This document shows, in pieces, positions 63,103 through 64,000 of a DNA stretch of 64,000 nt. Each line of letters starts with the position of its first letter. Positions within the stretch are counted from its first letter, which is position 1. The position numbers were made by a program, and so were the translations under genes. Location: contig CM020618.1 in assembly GCA_009829735.1 (NCBI GenBank), positions 17,779,346 to 17,843,345 of the forward strand. Direction: 5' to 3'. The notes under the pieces are model-generated. The model worked only from the letters and a program-made list of their open reading frames with translations. It was not told the origin of the DNA and did no database searches. Source of the DNA: Pyropia yezoensis. Its lineage: Eukaryota; Rhodophyta; Bangiophyceae; Bangiales; Bangiaceae.

Positions 63103-64000
63103 GGTGACGGGCCCACCGGCCAATGCGCGGCCGCTCTGCCTCACCCGCAGGCCGCGGCCGCCCGCCTGCCGCCGCTGCTTGTCGCGACCGCCGCCGCCGT
63201 CGCCGCCACCGCAGGGGTCACCACCGCCCCACCAGGACAGCTACCTCCACCAAAATCCCCTCCACCGCCACCGGTCCCCCCTTCCGGCACCCCCGTCAGT
63301 CGCGTCACCACCGCCGCCGCGACTGGGCGGCTCCCCCCACGGCCGACGCACCGGCAACACCGCCGCTGCTGACGTTGCCACCGTTGGCGCCGTTGCTGCT
63401 GTGGCTGCCGCCGCTGCTGCTGCCACCGCCGCACCGTACGCCCGTTATTGGCTACCACCCCATGAGGGCCCACGCGCGGCGTGGGGAGGGCAGGGCGCGA
63501 CCTCAAACGCGGCAAATGCAGACCCCCAGCAGGACACCCGCGGGCGTGCCCCGGCGCCACGGCTAGTGTCTGCGGCTCCGCCTGGGTGGCCGGCTGTAAA
63601 AGCTCGCCGCGGGGAGAAGACCGCGTGCACGTACAAGCCTTTGCTGCTGACTGCCCGCGTGGGAAGGTCAATAATGCCATCGTCAGCGGACGCCACTCGT
63701 TGGGGGACACCCTCCCTTGGACGACCTACTGATGAGCTCGAGACCCACTGCGAAATGTCAGACTTTCCATCTGCTTCCCACGCACACCACCGTACTAAAC
63801 TTAAGTTCTCCGACAGGTTGAAAGAACTTACAAGGGGGTCGTGAAAACAACCGAGCCTGTGAGGGCCTTCTGCCGGCTTTCCAGTCGACCACGGCTCGCG
63901 TGCCGTGCACTCTAGGGGTTGTCAAGTGACCATAATTTCGGCAAGCGTAGGTCGGATATATGATCTAATTATCAAGCGACCGCAGGGTTCGTGGGGGGTC
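63103..64000. other. Upstream region of the copine gene
   Basis: The first ~500 bp are GCC/CCG-triplet rich, with long meaningless frames on both strands. From 63600 composition becomes mixed. No gene or element is supported up to the window end. Confidence 0.5.

Noticed and set aside
1-64000. tRNA or rRNA genes, CRISPR arrays, bacterial operons or riboswitches
   Set aside because: None seen by eye on either strand; the spliced eukaryotic genes make the prokaryotic features unlikely.

Overview
The window is nuclear DNA of a photosynthetic eukaryote. Genes are split by short GT-AG introns (155-396 bp). Both strands carry eukaryote-only proteins: Ubc13, a P4 flippase, eIF3a, a SAPS-type phosphatase subunit and a copine. 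Plastid genes lie among them: DXR of the MEP pathway, a plant-type MGDG synthase and a DUF4079 membrane protein. The sequence is very GC-rich, intron-poor and full of C/G homopolymers, which fits a bangiophyte red alga (Porphyra/Pyropia-like). That placement is inference, not something shown by a marker gene.

Layout. 1-3.4 kb: a near-perfect inverted repeat carrying two head-to-head Ubc13 genes, the left one cut by the window edge. 4.3-9.6 kb: a G-patch protein and a 1300-residue P4-ATPase, both on the minus strand. 9.6-14.3 kb: low-complexity and gene-poor DNA. 14.3-22.1 kb: a locus carrying a SAP-domain ORF and a Myb/SANT-like gene, hit by two LTR insertions of one family. One is a solo LTR. 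The other is a complete 5017-bp chromovirus-type element with a 5-bp target duplication, a gutted pol and a 647-codon ORF on the opposite strand. 22.4-23.0 kb: a ~190-bp tandem satellite. 25.2-29.7 kb: DXR and a five-exon cystathionine gamma-lyase, tail to tail. 33.2-36.9 kb: a multi-exon MULE-like transposase gene. 37.6-38.8 kb: a DUF2358/NTF2-like protein.

39.8-63.1 kb is the gene-dense part: eIF3a and OLA1 (divergent), CIAO1, DUF4079, MGDG synthase, the SAPS protein, homoserine dehydrogenase and copine. Functions are mostly housekeeping: translation (eIF3a, OLA1), Fe-S assembly (CIAO1), plastid lipid and isoprenoid synthesis (MGD, DXR), sulfur and aspartate-family amino acids (CTH, HSD) and membrane asymmetry or signalling (flippase, copine). 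They do not form one pathway or cluster.

The least conventional signals are the antisense ORF and the repeated odd palindromes of the LTR element, the Ubc13 inverted duplication, and a strong bias of 5' splice sites to GTACGT.
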